DNA of 64,000 bases. It comes from Candidatus Binatia bacterium. Lineage in GTDB: Bacteria > Desulfobacterota > Binatia > UBA12015. Shown one piece after another: positions 35,478-44,283 of this stretch; position 1 is the first letter of the stretch; every line of letters starts with the position of its first letter. The DNA is taken from assembly GCA_029248525.1 (NCBI GenBank), contig JAQWJE010000049.1, positions 186,001 to 250,000 of the forward strand, in the 5' to 3' direction. The position numbers and the translations under genes were made by a program. A model generated the notes under the pieces. That model saw only the letters and a program-made list of their open reading frames with translations. It searched no databases and was not told the DNA's origin.

Positions 35478-35936
35478 ATGGTGAGAACAATGGTGCGACT
35501 TTGCCTGCCTCTGATTACAGGCATTCATCGATTCATTTTCGAGAAAAGCGGTCACCGCATGGGTTGGGGAGCCGCCGGATTCGAGTTTCTGGTGCTGGAA
35601 AATATCGGGCGCAAAAGCGGTCTGGTGCGCCAGACGCCGCTGCTTTTCGTGGCTCATCACGGGACCTGGCTGATCGCGGCATCGAATGCAGGTCAGGACA
35701 AGGATCCGGTCTGGTGGTTGAATCTCTGCGCGAGTCCGGATGTGCATATTCGCACCAAGCAGGGTCGGACGGCCGTTCACGCCCGGAGAGCCGAGCCGCC
35801 CGAAGAGGAAAAGCTATGGGCGGTGATGATCGAGGTGATGCCGTGGTTCCAGAACTATCGCGCAGGGACGAATCGAACGATACCGCTGGTGATTCTGGAG
35901 CCCCGAGAGATCTCCCCCGGGGAGGCAACGATATGA
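35478..35936 (+). CDS. Deazaflavin-dependent nitroreductase-family protein
   Basis: A 152-residue split-barrel protein of the DDN/F420-dependent oxidoreductase group. Features are ENIGRKSGLVRQTPLLFV near residues 40-58 and the WWLNLCASPDVHI segment that lies by the cofactor pocket in this family. Members use F420 or other flavins; some are hydrophobic-compound reductases. The start ATG follows AGAAGG. The stop overlaps the next gene as ATGA, so the DUF3604 protein is translationally coupled. F420 biosynthesis genes are not in the window, so cofactor is inferred from the family. Confidence 0.82.
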   Translation: MVRTMVRLCLPLITGIHRFIFEKSGHRMGWGAAGFEFLVLENIGRKSGLVRQTPLLFVAHHGTWLIAASNAGQDKDPVWWLNLCASPDVHIRTKQGRTAVHARRAEPPEEEKLWAVMIEVMPWFQNYRAGTNRTIPLVILEPREISPGEATI

Positions 35937-37915
35937 GGATCCATTATCATCTACTTTCTTTTCTGCTGATCGCCTTGCTCCCACATCAGGCTTCCGCGGA
36001 GCTCCGACCCTATTCCGTGACCGAGGAGCGAGAACCTTGTACGGATTACGATCCGCTCAAGAGGCCGTTTTTTGGCGACACTCATATTCATACGGCATTC
36101 TCCTTCGATGCGAGCACGCAGGATACGAGAAATCGGCCGAGGGATGCCTATCGGTTTGCGCGCGGCGAGGAGTTGGGCATCCAGCCTTATGATGCCAGGG
36201 GGGAGCCGGCTCGACGGGTCCAGTTGGATCGGCCACTGGACTTCACTTCACTTTCGGACCACGCCGAGTTTCTCGGTGACGTGCGGATTTGTCGCACGCC
36301 GGGGGAATGGTCGTACTGGCATCCGGTTTGTGTCGCCTTCCGCCATTCGCCGCCTTTGGGGCTCACGCTGCTCGCAGCGCCTGGCCTGATCTATGGTTAT
36401 CGCTGGGGCTTTTGCGGCGAGGAGGGTGAGGCTTGTGACCGGGTCGCCGGCAGCGTCTGGGAAGAAATTCAGGCGGCGGCGGAGGAGGCCTACGACCGGA
36501 GCTCGCGCTGCGAATTCACCTCCTTTGTCGGCTATGAGTGGACCGGGAGTGTGGGTGAGGGGCAAAATCTGCACCGGAACGTCATTTTCCGCAACGCTCT
36601 GGTGCCGGCATTACCGCCGAGTTGGCGCGATACGGAGTCGGCCTGGGCCCTCTGGGACCGTCTCGAGAGCGAATGTGTCGAGGGATTGCCGGGCTGCGAC
36701 GCCCTGACGATTCCGCACAACTCAAACCTCAGCGGCGGTTTGATGTTTGAATCGGCCCGCGCCTCGCGGGAAAATGTCGACGGACTTTTCTACGGAAAAG
36801 GAGAACCGGTCCCGTCCATCGATGCCGAAGAGGCGGCGCGACGCAGCCGTTGGGAACCGCTGGTTGAAATCATGCAGCATAAGGGGGACTCCGAGTGTGA
36901 TCGCCGCGCGGGCTGGGGCTCTGATGAGTTTTGCGATTTCGAGAAGCTTCCCTATGACCGATTCGGTGCCAAGACGGGAGGGAGTGTTGGGGAAATTGCC
37001 CCCCGCCGTTCGTTCACCCGCGCGGCGCTGTCGCAGGGGCTGGCCATTCGCGAAGCTGAGGGAGCGAACCCGTTCCAATTCGGACAAATCGCAGCGACCG
37101 ATACGCATCTGGGAACGCCGGGTCTGGTAGCCGAGAAGGACCACCCGGGCCATGGCGGCGCTGGAATGCATTCAGGTGGTGGGAGCGAGGTTGTGGGATT
37201 GCCGGACGATATCGAATTCGGCCCGGGGGGATTGGCTGTGCTTTGGGCCGAGGAGAATACGCGTGATTCCCTGTTTCACGCGATGCAGCGCCGGGAAGCC
37301 TACGGGACAAGCGGTACGCGACCCATCGTGCGGTTTTTTGGAGGTTGGGATCTGCCCGAGGATCTATGCGCTCGCTCGGACCTTGTTGCGACCGGCTATG
37401 CGCGCGGGGTTGCGATGGGATCGGTCCTGCCTGCATCTGGCAAGGGGAATACCAGGGGCCCCCGTTTTGTCGTCCATGCGACAAGGGATTCGGGCACCGG
37501 AAAAGATGCCGGAGGCCCGCTACAGCGTATCCAGATTATCAAGGGATGGCGGGAGAATGGAGAGCCCCAAGAAAAAGTACTTGACGTTGCCGGTGGGGAT
37601 AATGGAGTGACCGTCGACCCACGAACCTGCGAGCCCAGCGGGGGCGGTGCGGCGGTTCTGTGTGCGGTTTGGGAGGATCCGGAATTCGATGCGGGTGCGG
37701 ATGCTTTTTACTATGCTCGGGTGATTGAAAACCCGAGTTGTCGCTGGAGTCAGTACGCTTGCAACAAGGCGCAAATAAGTTGTGCTGGTGATGTAATGGC
37801 CTTGCCCGAAGGGTTGCGGCCCTGCTGTGATCCTGAGTACCCGGGAATTCAGCAGGAGCGAGCGTGGACTTCTCCGATCTGGTTCGAGCCTGCCGAAGGC
37901 ACCAAGGACGGCTGA
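35933..37915 (+). CDS. Secreted DUF3604 protein
   Basis: A 660-residue exported protein. The signal peptide is LLSFLLIALLPHQASA, probably cleaved after ASA. The PHP-like metal site is visible as FFGDTHIHTAFSFD, SLSDHAEFLGDV and IPHNSNLSGG, and further TDTHLGTPG and GHGGAG segments add His/Asp ligands. Several Cys pairs suggest disulfides in the periplasm. It is much richer in Cys than the paralogue at 22053. The start ATG is preceded by GGGGAGG and overlaps the previous stop. DUF3604 function is unproven; neighbours suggest a role in breakdown of a hydrophobic compound, as inference only. Confidence 0.85.
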   Translation: MRIHYHLLSFLLIALLPHQASAELRPYSVTEEREPCTDYDPLKRPFFGDTHIHTAFSFDASTQDTRNRPRDAYRFARGEELGIQPYDARGEPARRVQLDRPLDFTSLSDHAEFLGDVRICRTPGEWSYWHPVCVAFRHSPPLGLTLLAAPGLIYGYRWGFCGEEGEACDRVAGSVWEEIQAAAEEAYDRSSRCEFTSFVGYEWTGSVGEGQNLHRNVIFRNALVPALPPSWRDTESAWALWDRLESECVEGLPGCDALTIPHNSNLSGGLMFESARASRENVDGLFYGKGEPVPSIDAEEAARRSRWEPLVEIMQHKGDSECDRRAGWGSDEFCDFEKLPYDRFGAKTGGSVGEIAPRRSFTRAALSQGLAIREAEGANPFQFGQIAATDTHLGTPGLVAEKDHPGHGGAGMHSGGGSEVVGLPDDIEFGPGGLAVLWAEENTRDSLFHAMQRREAYGTSGTRPIVRFFGGWDLPEDLCARSDLVATGYARGVAMGSVLPASGKGNTRGPRFVVHATRDSGTGKDAGGPLQRIQIIKGWRENGEPQEKVLDVAGGDNGVTVDPRTCEPSGGGAAVLCAVWEDPEFDAGADAFYYARVIENPSCRWSQYACNKAQISCAGDVMALPEGLRPCCDPEYPGIQQERAWTSPIWFEPAEGTKDG

Positions 37916-37946
37916 CGGGCCCGCAGGGATCCCTGCGAAACCGGGC

Positions 37947-38723
37947 TCAGGGCATATGTTCGCCGGCGTTGACCAGCAGGTGTTGGCCGGTGATCATTCG
38001 GGCGCGGTCGGACGCAAGGAAGAGCACAGCTTCGGCAACGTCTTCGTCTTTGGGGATTTCGCCCAAAGGCATATCCTTTGTGATCCCCGCAATGATCTCT
38101 TCTTCCGAGACCTTCTCCTTGTGCGACATCAATTTCACATAGCCCTGGACCGGAGGGCCCCACATCCAGGTCGGTACGACGGTATTGACCCGAATTCGAT
38201 CCGGCCCCAGCTCCTGCGCCATATAGTACATCGCCGTAATCATGGCGCCCTTGGAGGAGGCATACCCAATCTGCGGCATCTGGGGCACAAAGCTGGATTG
38301 GGATCCGATCAGAATGATGCTGCCGCCACCGCGCGAGCGCATCTGCGGCACGAGAGCTCGGACGGCGAGCGAGGCACCGATGACATTTGTCTCCAATGCG
38401 TTTCGCCAGGTCTCGATATCGGCATCCATCACATTGCCGAAGGTATTATCGACGGCGGCCACGAGTGCCAAGGCATCCACGCCACCGAAGCGGTCGTGCG
38501 CGATCCCGGCAAGTTTTTTGCAGTCGTCTTCTTCGCGAATATCGGTCACTGCAATTGCGATGCGATCGGGTGCCTGCAGTTCGTCAGCGAGAGCCTGTAG
38601 TTTTTTTTCGGTTCGCGCAGCGAGAACGAGATTCGCTCCATCCCGAAGCGCGCCGCGGGCGATTTCCGAACCCAGTCCCGGCCCGGAGCCGCAGACGACG
38701 AGAGTTTTATCCTTGAGCATCAT
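37947..38723 (-). CDS. Short-chain dehydrogenase/reductase
   Basis: A 258-residue classical SDR. The cofactor loop is GSGPGLGSEIA, in which the usual T of TGxxxGxG is replaced by S; the family NNAG element is altered to LVAAVDN. The catalytic Ser-Tyr-Lys is in GSQSSFVPQMPQIGYASSKGA, and the C-terminus has ITGQHLLVNAGEHMP in place of ITG..L.VDGG. It probably oxidises or reduces a hydroxyl/keto group with NAD(P). It is convergent with the DUF3604 gene across 31 bases. Substrate unknown. Confidence 0.88.
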   Translation of the reverse strand: MMLKDKTLVVCGSGPGLGSEIARGALRDGANLVLAARTEKKLQALADELQAPDRIAIAVTDIREEDDCKKLAGIAHDRFGGVDALALVAAVDNTFGNVMDADIETWRNALETNVIGASLAVRALVPQMRSRGGGSIILIGSQSSFVPQMPQIGYASSKGAMITAMYYMAQELGPDRIRVNTVVPTWMWGPPVQGYVKLMSHKEKVSEEEIIAGITKDMPLGEIPKDEDVAEAVLFLASDRARMITGQHLLVNAGEHMP

Positions 38724-38767
38724 GCTGCCGGTTTAACCGGAACCGGTCGGTAGGGGAAGTCGATTCG

Positions 38768-39664
38768 TCAGCGGATCCATTGCAAATCTTCGACCAGCCG
38801 CTTGCGGGCCTCCAGTTGCCCTTGGCGTTCTTCCCGCAGGACGTGGTGCCGGTCGATGGCTGCATTGAGCTCCTCCGCCAGTTCCCGAGCGATGGACCAG
38901 GAGTCGGCTCTCAGCCCCGGGGCACTCAGGGGAATCGACTCCAGTAAATCGTCATATTCGTCACGGACCTCGCCGATCATTTCCGCCAATTCGTTCAAGG
39001 CACGTTGATCGCGCTCCAACTGCTCGTCAAAAGTATCCAGCCGCGCTCGGCCCGCGGCTTGCAGATCACGCACCTCCTGCGACGCCTCGACATGAAAATC
39101 CTCATGCCGGCGTTTGGTCAGACTTCTTTGTTGGCGAAGTAGTTCGTCGACGTAATTCGCACACGCCGATTGTCCTGCAGCGGTGATTTTGCCGTCCGTG
39201 ATGCCCCGGCGCAGGCGTTGCGTGAGCTCTTCGAGCCCGCGCAATTCAATTTCGACATGCCGGTACTCATGCGCCTCCACCGCCGTTTCGTAAATCTCCC
39301 AATTACGCTGAGCATCAGGGTCCAGATTTCTCGAGCTCGCGTGTCGTGGCAGCGTGATCACGAGGTTGAGGTCGAGTTTCAGGGAGAGAACTCGACAGGG
39401 CTTGTTGCCGCCATAGGTGGACTCGAGCGAATAGCTCAATTTACTTTCCGTCAAGCCACTGGCCGATCGCCCGGGAATATTCCCGATTTTTTGTTTGCCG
39501 ATGGATGAAAAAACTTCCGCGGCTGTCGCTCCGCGTACCTCATAAAAGCGATCTCGACTCCGGGATGAAGCTTCGATGGTCGGGGTCGGAATTTCAGGCG
39601 CCGCGGAGAGGGCCGGGCTGCTCAGCAGCAGGCCGAGAAGCGGAATGAGAATCAAGGCTTTCAT
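38768..39664 (-). CDS. Secreted DUF922-like putative zinc protease
   Basis: A 298-residue exported protein. A signal peptide (LILIPLLGLLLSSPALSA) precedes a mature part with beta strands, then AVEAHEYRHVEIE containing H132-E133-x-x-H136, the zinc site of metalloproteases. This agrees with the DUF922 family, proposed zinc-dependent proteases. The last 120 residues are a strongly charged helical coiled-coil (AGRARLDTFDEQLERDQRALNE region). It sits downstream of rpe on the same strand. Protease activity is predicted from the motif only. Confidence 0.72.
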   Translation of the reverse strand: MKALILIPLLGLLLSSPALSAAPEIPTPTIEASSRSRDRFYEVRGATAAEVFSSIGKQKIGNIPGRSASGLTESKLSYSLESTYGGNKPCRVLSLKLDLNLVITLPRHASSRNLDPDAQRNWEIYETAVEAHEYRHVEIELRGLEELTQRLRRGITDGKITAAGQSACANYVDELLRQQRSLTKRRHEDFHVEASQEVRDLQAAGRARLDTFDEQLERDQRALNELAEMIGEVRDEYDDLLESIPLSAPGLRADSWSIARELAEELNAAIDRHHVLREERQGQLEARKRLVEDLQWIR

Positions 39665-39774
39665 GAGCTCTAGCTTCTCAGCCTTGAGGACAACGCCCCC
39701 GGGGTCAAGACCGCGATTTGTGCCGGGCAGTTTCCCCAGATGAAGCGAGACAAGGAACTTCGGGAAAGAGGTCG

Positions 39775-40446
39775 TCAGGCGTCGCTGGTTGCGTGATTAC
39801 GGAGCGCCGTGATCGAGGTTTGATAGTCATCGGCGTCGAAGACCGCGGAACCCGCCACAAAGACCTCAACACCTGCGGCGGCGCACGCAGCCGCGTTATG
39901 GGCCTTGATGCCGCCGTCGATCTCGATGTCGTAATGGTGTCCCTCGGCGTCGCGCCAATCGACCAGCGTGCGGACTTTGTCGAGTTGGTCGGGCATGAAA
40001 CTTTGCCCGCCAAAACCAGGTTCCACGCTCATGATCAAAACTCTCTCGACCATTCCTGCGACAGCTTGAATCGATTCGATCGGTGTTCGCGGGCAAAGGG
40101 TGATCCCGGCGCGTTTGTCGAGATCGTGAATCTGTTGGATGACGTCGATGGGATCCGGGCAGGTCTCGATATGAACGGTGATCGAATCGGCCCCGGCTTT
40201 GGCGAATTCCGGGATATAGTCCCAGGGCTTCTCGATCATCAAATGAACGTCCAGTTCCAGATCGGTGACCGGTCGAAGCGAGTTGACCACCAGAGGCCCG
40301 ATCGTCAGGTTGGGCACGAAATGGCCGTCCATCACATCGACATGAATGATATCGGCACCGCCGGCTTCGACACGGCGGACTTCGTCCCCCAGAATGCTGA
40401 AATCGGCAGAGAGAATCGACGGGGCAATGCGCGCGCTGGAGGCCAT
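39775..40446 (-). CDS. rpe: Ribulose-phosphate 3-epimerase
   Basis: A 223-residue TIM-barrel epimerase interconverting ribulose-5-phosphate and xylulose-5-phosphate in the pentose phosphate pathway. Family motifs are APSILSADFSILG, the metal-binding HVDVMDGHFVPN, the MSVEPGFGGQSF loop and EIDGGI, with the phosphate-binding GSAVF near the end. Length is normal. It follows the MATE gene by 9 bases on the same strand. Confidence 0.95.
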   Translation of the reverse strand: MASSARIAPSILSADFSILGDEVRRVEAGGADIIHVDVMDGHFVPNLTIGPLVVNSLRPVTDLELDVHLMIEKPWDYIPEFAKAGADSITVHIETCPDPIDVIQQIHDLDKRAGITLCPRTPIESIQAVAGMVERVLIMSVEPGFGGQSFMPDQLDKVRTLVDWRDAEGHHYDIEIDGGIKAHNAAACAAAGVEVFVAGSAVFDADDYQTSITALRNHATSDA

Positions 40447-40455
40447 GAGAAGGTT

Positions 40456-41886
40456 CTAGCCAGCAGGTTGCCCGGGGTCGAGTCCAGTGGTGTTCGATGT
40501 CGTAATTCGATGCTGCAGGGGGTTTCTTGCCTGACGGTTCCACACCCAGAGCAAGGCGACGGCGGCCACAGCCAGGCCGGCGATAAAGCCATACCAGAGG
40601 CCGAGTACGCCCAAATTCTGGTGGAAAGCCAAGATCGTCGCCAAGGAGATCCCGACGACCCAATAGGCAAAGGCACCGATCACGACCGGGATCCGCGTTT
40701 CTCCGAGTCCGCGCAGGGCACCGACGGCGATCACCTGAAGTCCATCGAAGAGTTGGAAGGCCCCGGCGACGACGAAGATGCTGGCGGCGATGGCGATTAC
40801 CTCCGTATCGGACGTGAAGATAGCGGCAATTTCCCGCCCGAGGGTCAGGAAGATCACGGCAAAGCCGAGCATCAAAACCCCGCCCGAGGTCAGGGCCGTC
40901 CGGCCGGCGAGTCTGGCACCGGGGGCATCTCCTCGCCCGACAGCCTGCCCTACACGAACGGCGGTTGCCGAGGAAATGCCCAGAGGCGCCATAAAGGAAA
41001 AGGCGGCAACGGTGATGGCGACTTGATGCGCCGCCAGCGGTAATGGGCCCAGCCGTGCGGCCATGAGCGCCGCGATATTGAAAAAACCTGTTTCCAGAAG
41101 GAATTGACCACCGGCGGGTAGTCCGATCCGGGTGATCCGGAGGAGCAGAGGCATCTCCACTCGCAGAGGTGTCTGGAGAAGTCCGGTCTGCTTGTGGCGC
41201 GCGTGGGCGATTGTGTAGATCGCGAGTGCGATCATCATGAAGGCTCGTGAGATCACCGTTGCCCAAGCGGATCCACTGGCTTCCATTGCAGGAAAACCCC
41301 AGTGACCGAAGACAAGAACCCAATTGACCAGAGCATTGAGGATATTGGCGACCAACACGATCACCATAAAGGCGCCGACGAGATTCATGGCTTGCAAATA
41401 GCGCCTTAGGGCCATGAAGATCGAAAGCGCCGGCATGCTCAAGGCGGTGATCCATAAATAGGATTGGGCGTAAGGCAGGACCTCTGCCGGGATGCCGACA
41501 TACTCCAGGTTCATTGCCGACACGAACATGCACAGGGTCAGGAGCAAGGAGGAAACCAGCGCCAGAATGAGCCCCTGAATCAGGGACCGATGGGCTTCCT
41601 GGATGCGACCCGCGCCGATCGCCTGAGCCACGACCGTGTCGAGGCCGAAAAGAAACCCGAGTCCGCCTCCCATGAAAAGAAAAAAGACGTTGCTTCCAAC
41701 AGCCACAGCACCCATCGCGATCGGAGATACCTGGCCGACCATGGCCGTATCGACCAAGCCCATGCCCATCCACCCCAATTCGGCGATCACAACCGGGGTT
41801 GCCAGACGCGCGAGGCCGGTAAACTCCTCTCGGACCGAAGGCATTGGCGGCGGAGTGGCCGCCGGGGTTTGTGGGTCGTTCGACAT
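40456..41886 (-). CDS. MATE-family efflux transporter
   Basis: A 476-residue integral membrane protein with about 12 helices in two homologous halves. The first half has LARLATPVVIAELGWMGMGLVDTAMVGQ and the second begins LLRITRIGLPAGGQFLLETGFF, the paired start-of-half motifs of multidrug and toxin extrusion proteins. They export cationic drugs or metabolites by Na+ or H+ antiport. A short N-terminal polar extension (SNDPQTPAATPPP) is present. Transcribed with rpe downstream. The gene begins 42 bases after selC. Confidence 0.92.
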   Translation of the reverse strand: MSNDPQTPAATPPPMPSVREEFTGLARLATPVVIAELGWMGMGLVDTAMVGQVSPIAMGAVAVGSNVFFLFMGGGLGFLFGLDTVVAQAIGAGRIQEAHRSLIQGLILALVSSLLLTLCMFVSAMNLEYVGIPAEVLPYAQSYLWITALSMPALSIFMALRRYLQAMNLVGAFMVIVLVANILNALVNWVLVFGHWGFPAMEASGSAWATVISRAFMMIALAIYTIAHARHKQTGLLQTPLRVEMPLLLRITRIGLPAGGQFLLETGFFNIAALMAARLGPLPLAAHQVAITVAAFSFMAPLGISSATAVRVGQAVGRGDAPGARLAGRTALTSGGVLMLGFAVIFLTLGREIAAIFTSDTEVIAIAASIFVVAGAFQLFDGLQVIAVGALRGLGETRIPVVIGAFAYWVVGISLATILAFHQNLGVLGLWYGFIAGLAVAAVALLWVWNRQARNPLQHRITTSNTTGLDPGQPAG

Positions 41887-41927
41887 GGTTTCTCGGCTCG
41901 AGCCGATCCTTCCCGATCAGGTACGTT

Positions 41928-42024
41928 TGGCGGAGGAGGGATGGAGTCGAACCATCCAGCCCCATGTATATGGCGCTCTAACGGTTTTGAAGACCGCGGC
42001 GGGCACCGGCCCGCATCCCCCTCC
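41928..42024 (-). tRNA. selC: tRNA-Sec (anticodon TCA)
   Basis: A 97-base tRNA with encoded CCA end. Acceptor GGAGGGGG pairs with CCTCCTCC as 8 bp, and the D arm is a 6-bp stem (GCGGGC/GCCCGC) with a 4-base loop, both diagnostic of selenocysteine tRNA. The anticodon loop CTTCAAA gives TCA (41988-41990), reading UGA. A long variable arm and a T arm (GATGG, TTCGACT, CCATC) complete it. It implies selenocysteine insertion in this organism. No selA, selB, selD or selenoprotein gene is recognised in the window. Confidence 0.95.
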
Positions 42025-42078
42025 ATTCAAAACGAATAGCTCTAGGGTATGGGTCTCCCCGGCCGGGGCGCAAGCGCG

Positions 42079-42918
42079 TCAGGGACTATTGCCGCTGGGG
42101 ACCTGAACTCGATGCTCCTCGATGCGCGCACTTTTCGCCCTGCGAGCCTCGGCACTCTCGGTCGTTTTGGAGGTGAGGAGAAAGAGGGACCGCCCATCGG
42201 GACCGCCGAGAGTGCAGGCGATCGCCATGCGGTCGACCTCGATTCTATCCAGAATCTCGCCACCCTCGCGCACTCGGACGAAATCATTGGTGGTGGGGCT
42301 GGCTACCCAGACCGCCCCTTCGTCGTCCAGGCAGCAACCATCGGGTGCCCGGCCCGTCATCTCCGCCCATATGCGGCGGTTTTCCAGACTTCCGTCGGAC
42401 CGAATATCAAAAGCTGTCATTCGTCCGGCGAAGGTCTCGCCGACGATCAGTGTTTTGCCATCGGGTGTAATCACCGAGCCATTGGGAAAGAGGAGATCTT
42501 CGGCGACCACCCGGGCCTGTCCGTCGGGGGAGACGTAGGCGAGTTTTGCTGGATCGGGGAAAACCGTTCCCTCTCCCTCGATGCTCGAGCCGAAGTTCCC
42601 GATATACGCGCCGCCGCGCGCGTCCACGACCATATCGTTGGTATCGAAAGTGGCGATTGAGGAAAGGTCGGCCACGGTTTCCAGCTGCGAACCGTCCCAG
42701 CGCAGCAGCGAGCGATTTCTCATCGAGACGATCAGGAGTCTCCCCTGAGGATCCCATCCCAATCCGGAAGGGCGTTCCCTGACTTCGACGACTTTCTCGA
42801 CGCCTTTGCCTTCGCACCAGCGAAAAACTGCTTCGCTATGCATATCCGAAAAATAGAGGGAATCTTCGCGCCACCGCGGTCCCTCCAGAAAAGCAAAGCC
42901 CTCGGCGATCACATTCAT
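42079..42918 (-). CDS. SMP-30/gluconolactonase-type beta-propeller
   Basis: A 279-residue six-bladed beta-propeller of the SMP-30/gluconolactonase family, calcium- or zinc-dependent lactonases. It has the first metal ligand in FLEGPRWREDSLYFSDM, NDMVVDARGGAYIGNFG, a second NGSVITPDGKTLIVGET and DGCCLDDEGAVWVA with the Asp/Asn ligands. An ATG four codons upstream (42930) is an alternative start. It lies downstream of the P450 gene on the same strand, suggesting a lactone intermediate in a shared oxidation route. Substrate is unknown. Confidence 0.85.
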   Translation of the reverse strand: MNVIAEGFAFLEGPRWREDSLYFSDMHSEAVFRWCEGKGVEKVVEVRERPSGLGWDPQGRLLIVSMRNRSLLRWDGSQLETVADLSSIATFDTNDMVVDARGGAYIGNFGSSIEGEGTVFPDPAKLAYVSPDGQARVVAEDLLFPNGSVITPDGKTLIVGETFAGRMTAFDIRSDGSLENRRIWAEMTGRAPDGCCLDDEGAVWVASPTTNDFVRVREGGEILDRIEVDRMAIACTLGGPDGRSLFLLTSKTTESAEARRAKSARIEEHRVQVPSGNSP

Positions 42919-42967
42919 GCGAATCACCATACGCAAACCGACGTCGGTTCGGGAAGGGGTGCCTAGG

Positions 42968-44155
42968 TCAGGGGGCCGTCGTCAGAGGAAGGGCTTCGTG
43001 GCGACGCACGACCGCACCGCGCGCGAATTCTCCTGCGGCCACGTCGGCGGAGAAGTTCGGGCATCGCTGTAGGAGTTCCTCGAGAACGATCTGGCCCTGC
43101 ATTCGTGCGGCCGCAGCCCCGAGACAATAATGGGGGCCGATGGTGAAGGTGAGAATTCTGTCAATTTTACGATCAACGTCGAAATCGCTCGCGGTGGGTC
43201 CGAATTCACGTTCGTCACGATTGCCGGATCCGTAATGCAGCAGCACCTTGCGACCCGCAGGAATTTTCTGGCCATCGATCTCAACGTCACGGGTGAGGGT
43301 CCGCGCGAGTCCCTGGACGGGGGATGTGAGGCGAAGCAGTTCCTCGACCGCATTGGCAATTTTACCCGGATCATCAATCAGCTTCTGGCGCTGCTCGGGG
43401 TAGGTGGTCAGAAGTTCAGCGGCGCCCGCGAGCAAGCCGGTGGCGGTGTCGTTGCCGCCGGTGATCATGACGAAGGCGTAGCCCAGGATTTCGAGGATCC
43501 CCAGCGGGTTTCCTTCCAACTTCGAAGCAATCAGCTCCGAGACCATATCGTCTCCGGGGTGGCTCCGTTTCTGCTCGACCAACGCGGTGAAATATTCATA
43601 GAGCTCGCCTACAGCTGCAGCGCCGCCGCCGGCATCCAGAAGATTCCCTTCGGCGCTGCCGCCGACAATTGCATGGGTCCAGTCGTCGAAGAGAGGCCGA
43701 TCTTCAATGGGCACGCCGAGATAGTTGGCCACGACCCAGCAGGGGAGAGGGCGCGCGAGCCCTTCGACAAAATCACAGGAGCCCTTGCCGCGCATTTCCT
43801 CAATTTTTTCAACTACATACGACCGCATCGCAGGTTCGAGCGCCTGTACCTTGCGAGGCGTGAAGCCGGCGCTGACCAATTTGCGAAAATCAGTATGACG
43901 GGGCGGGTCCATCATGACCATCGTCGGCGCCAGGTTCATCGCTTCCATATCGCCGTAAGTTGTTGTCAGGCCGGAGGCTGATGAAAAGGTTTCGGTGTCG
44001 CGAGCCGCCTGCCAGATCTCCTCAAAGCGGGATAAAACCCAGTAATCTCCCTTGGGTACGTGGAGAATGGGGCCATGATCTCGCATCGCCTTGTACATCG
44101 GGAATGGATCTCTCCAGCTTGGGCCGCTGCGCGGCTCGAAGGTCACCGTTGCCAT
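42968..44155 (-). CDS. Cytochrome P450
   Basis: A 395-residue soluble P450. The haem-binding loop FTIGPHYCLG has the thiolate Cys at about residue 344, the ExxR is in EELLR (about 272-275), and the I-helix ITGGNDTATG carries the oxygen-activating residues. It needs two electrons, probably from a ferredoxin; a 7Fe-type ferredoxin gene is far off at 4766. The start MATVTFEP is preferred; an upstream GTG would add 26 residues. AAGGAGG lies just before the ATG at unusually close spacing. The promoter is in the same gap as the Fur-like box. Confidence 0.93.
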   Translation of the reverse strand: MATVTFEPRSGPSWRDPFPMYKAMRDHGPILHVPKGDYWVLSRFEEIWQAARDTETFSSASGLTTTYGDMEAMNLAPTMVMMDPPRHTDFRKLVSAGFTPRKVQALEPAMRSYVVEKIEEMRGKGSCDFVEGLARPLPCWVVANYLGVPIEDRPLFDDWTHAIVGGSAEGNLLDAGGGAAAVGELYEYFTALVEQKRSHPGDDMVSELIASKLEGNPLGILEILGYAFVMITGGNDTATGLLAGAAELLTTYPEQRQKLIDDPGKIANAVEELLRLTSPVQGLARTLTRDVEIDGQKIPAGRKVLLHYGSGNRDEREFGPTASDFDVDRKIDRILTFTIGPHYCLGAAAARMQGQIVLEELLQRCPNFSADVAAGEFARGAVVRRHEALPLTTAP

Positions 44156-44237
44156 AGCCTCCTTGCCTATGGCAATTCCGCGGTGTTGTCGTCCGGAAAT
44201 CAAAAAATCGGAGTCAAAGTGCAGAAGGTTCACAAAT

Positions 44238-44262
44238 GATATTGATATTGATATTCATATTC
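44238..44262 (+). promoter_or_regulatory. Fur-box-like hexamer array
   Basis: Three GATATT units (44238-44255) are followed by CATATTC. The 19 bases at 44244-44262 match 15 of 19 positions of the classical Fur box GATAATGATAATCATTATC. The element overlaps a possible promoter (TTGATA 44242-44247, TAGGAT 44266-44271) of the haem-protein gene and lies in the divergent gap with the P450 gene. Iron-dependent repression of one or both is likely. Confidence 0.5.
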
Positions 44263-44283
44263 AAATAGGATAGAAACAATACC

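Noticed and set aside
41894-41905. CGGCTCGAGCCG palindrome between selC and the MATE gene
   Set aside because: It has no loop and no T-run, so a terminator is unlikely; a short palindrome by chance in GC-rich DNA is likely.
39896-41965. A 689-residue minus-strand reading across rpe, MATE and selC
   Set aside because: It runs through real genes of the same strand in another frame and covers the tRNA. It has no recognisable domain.
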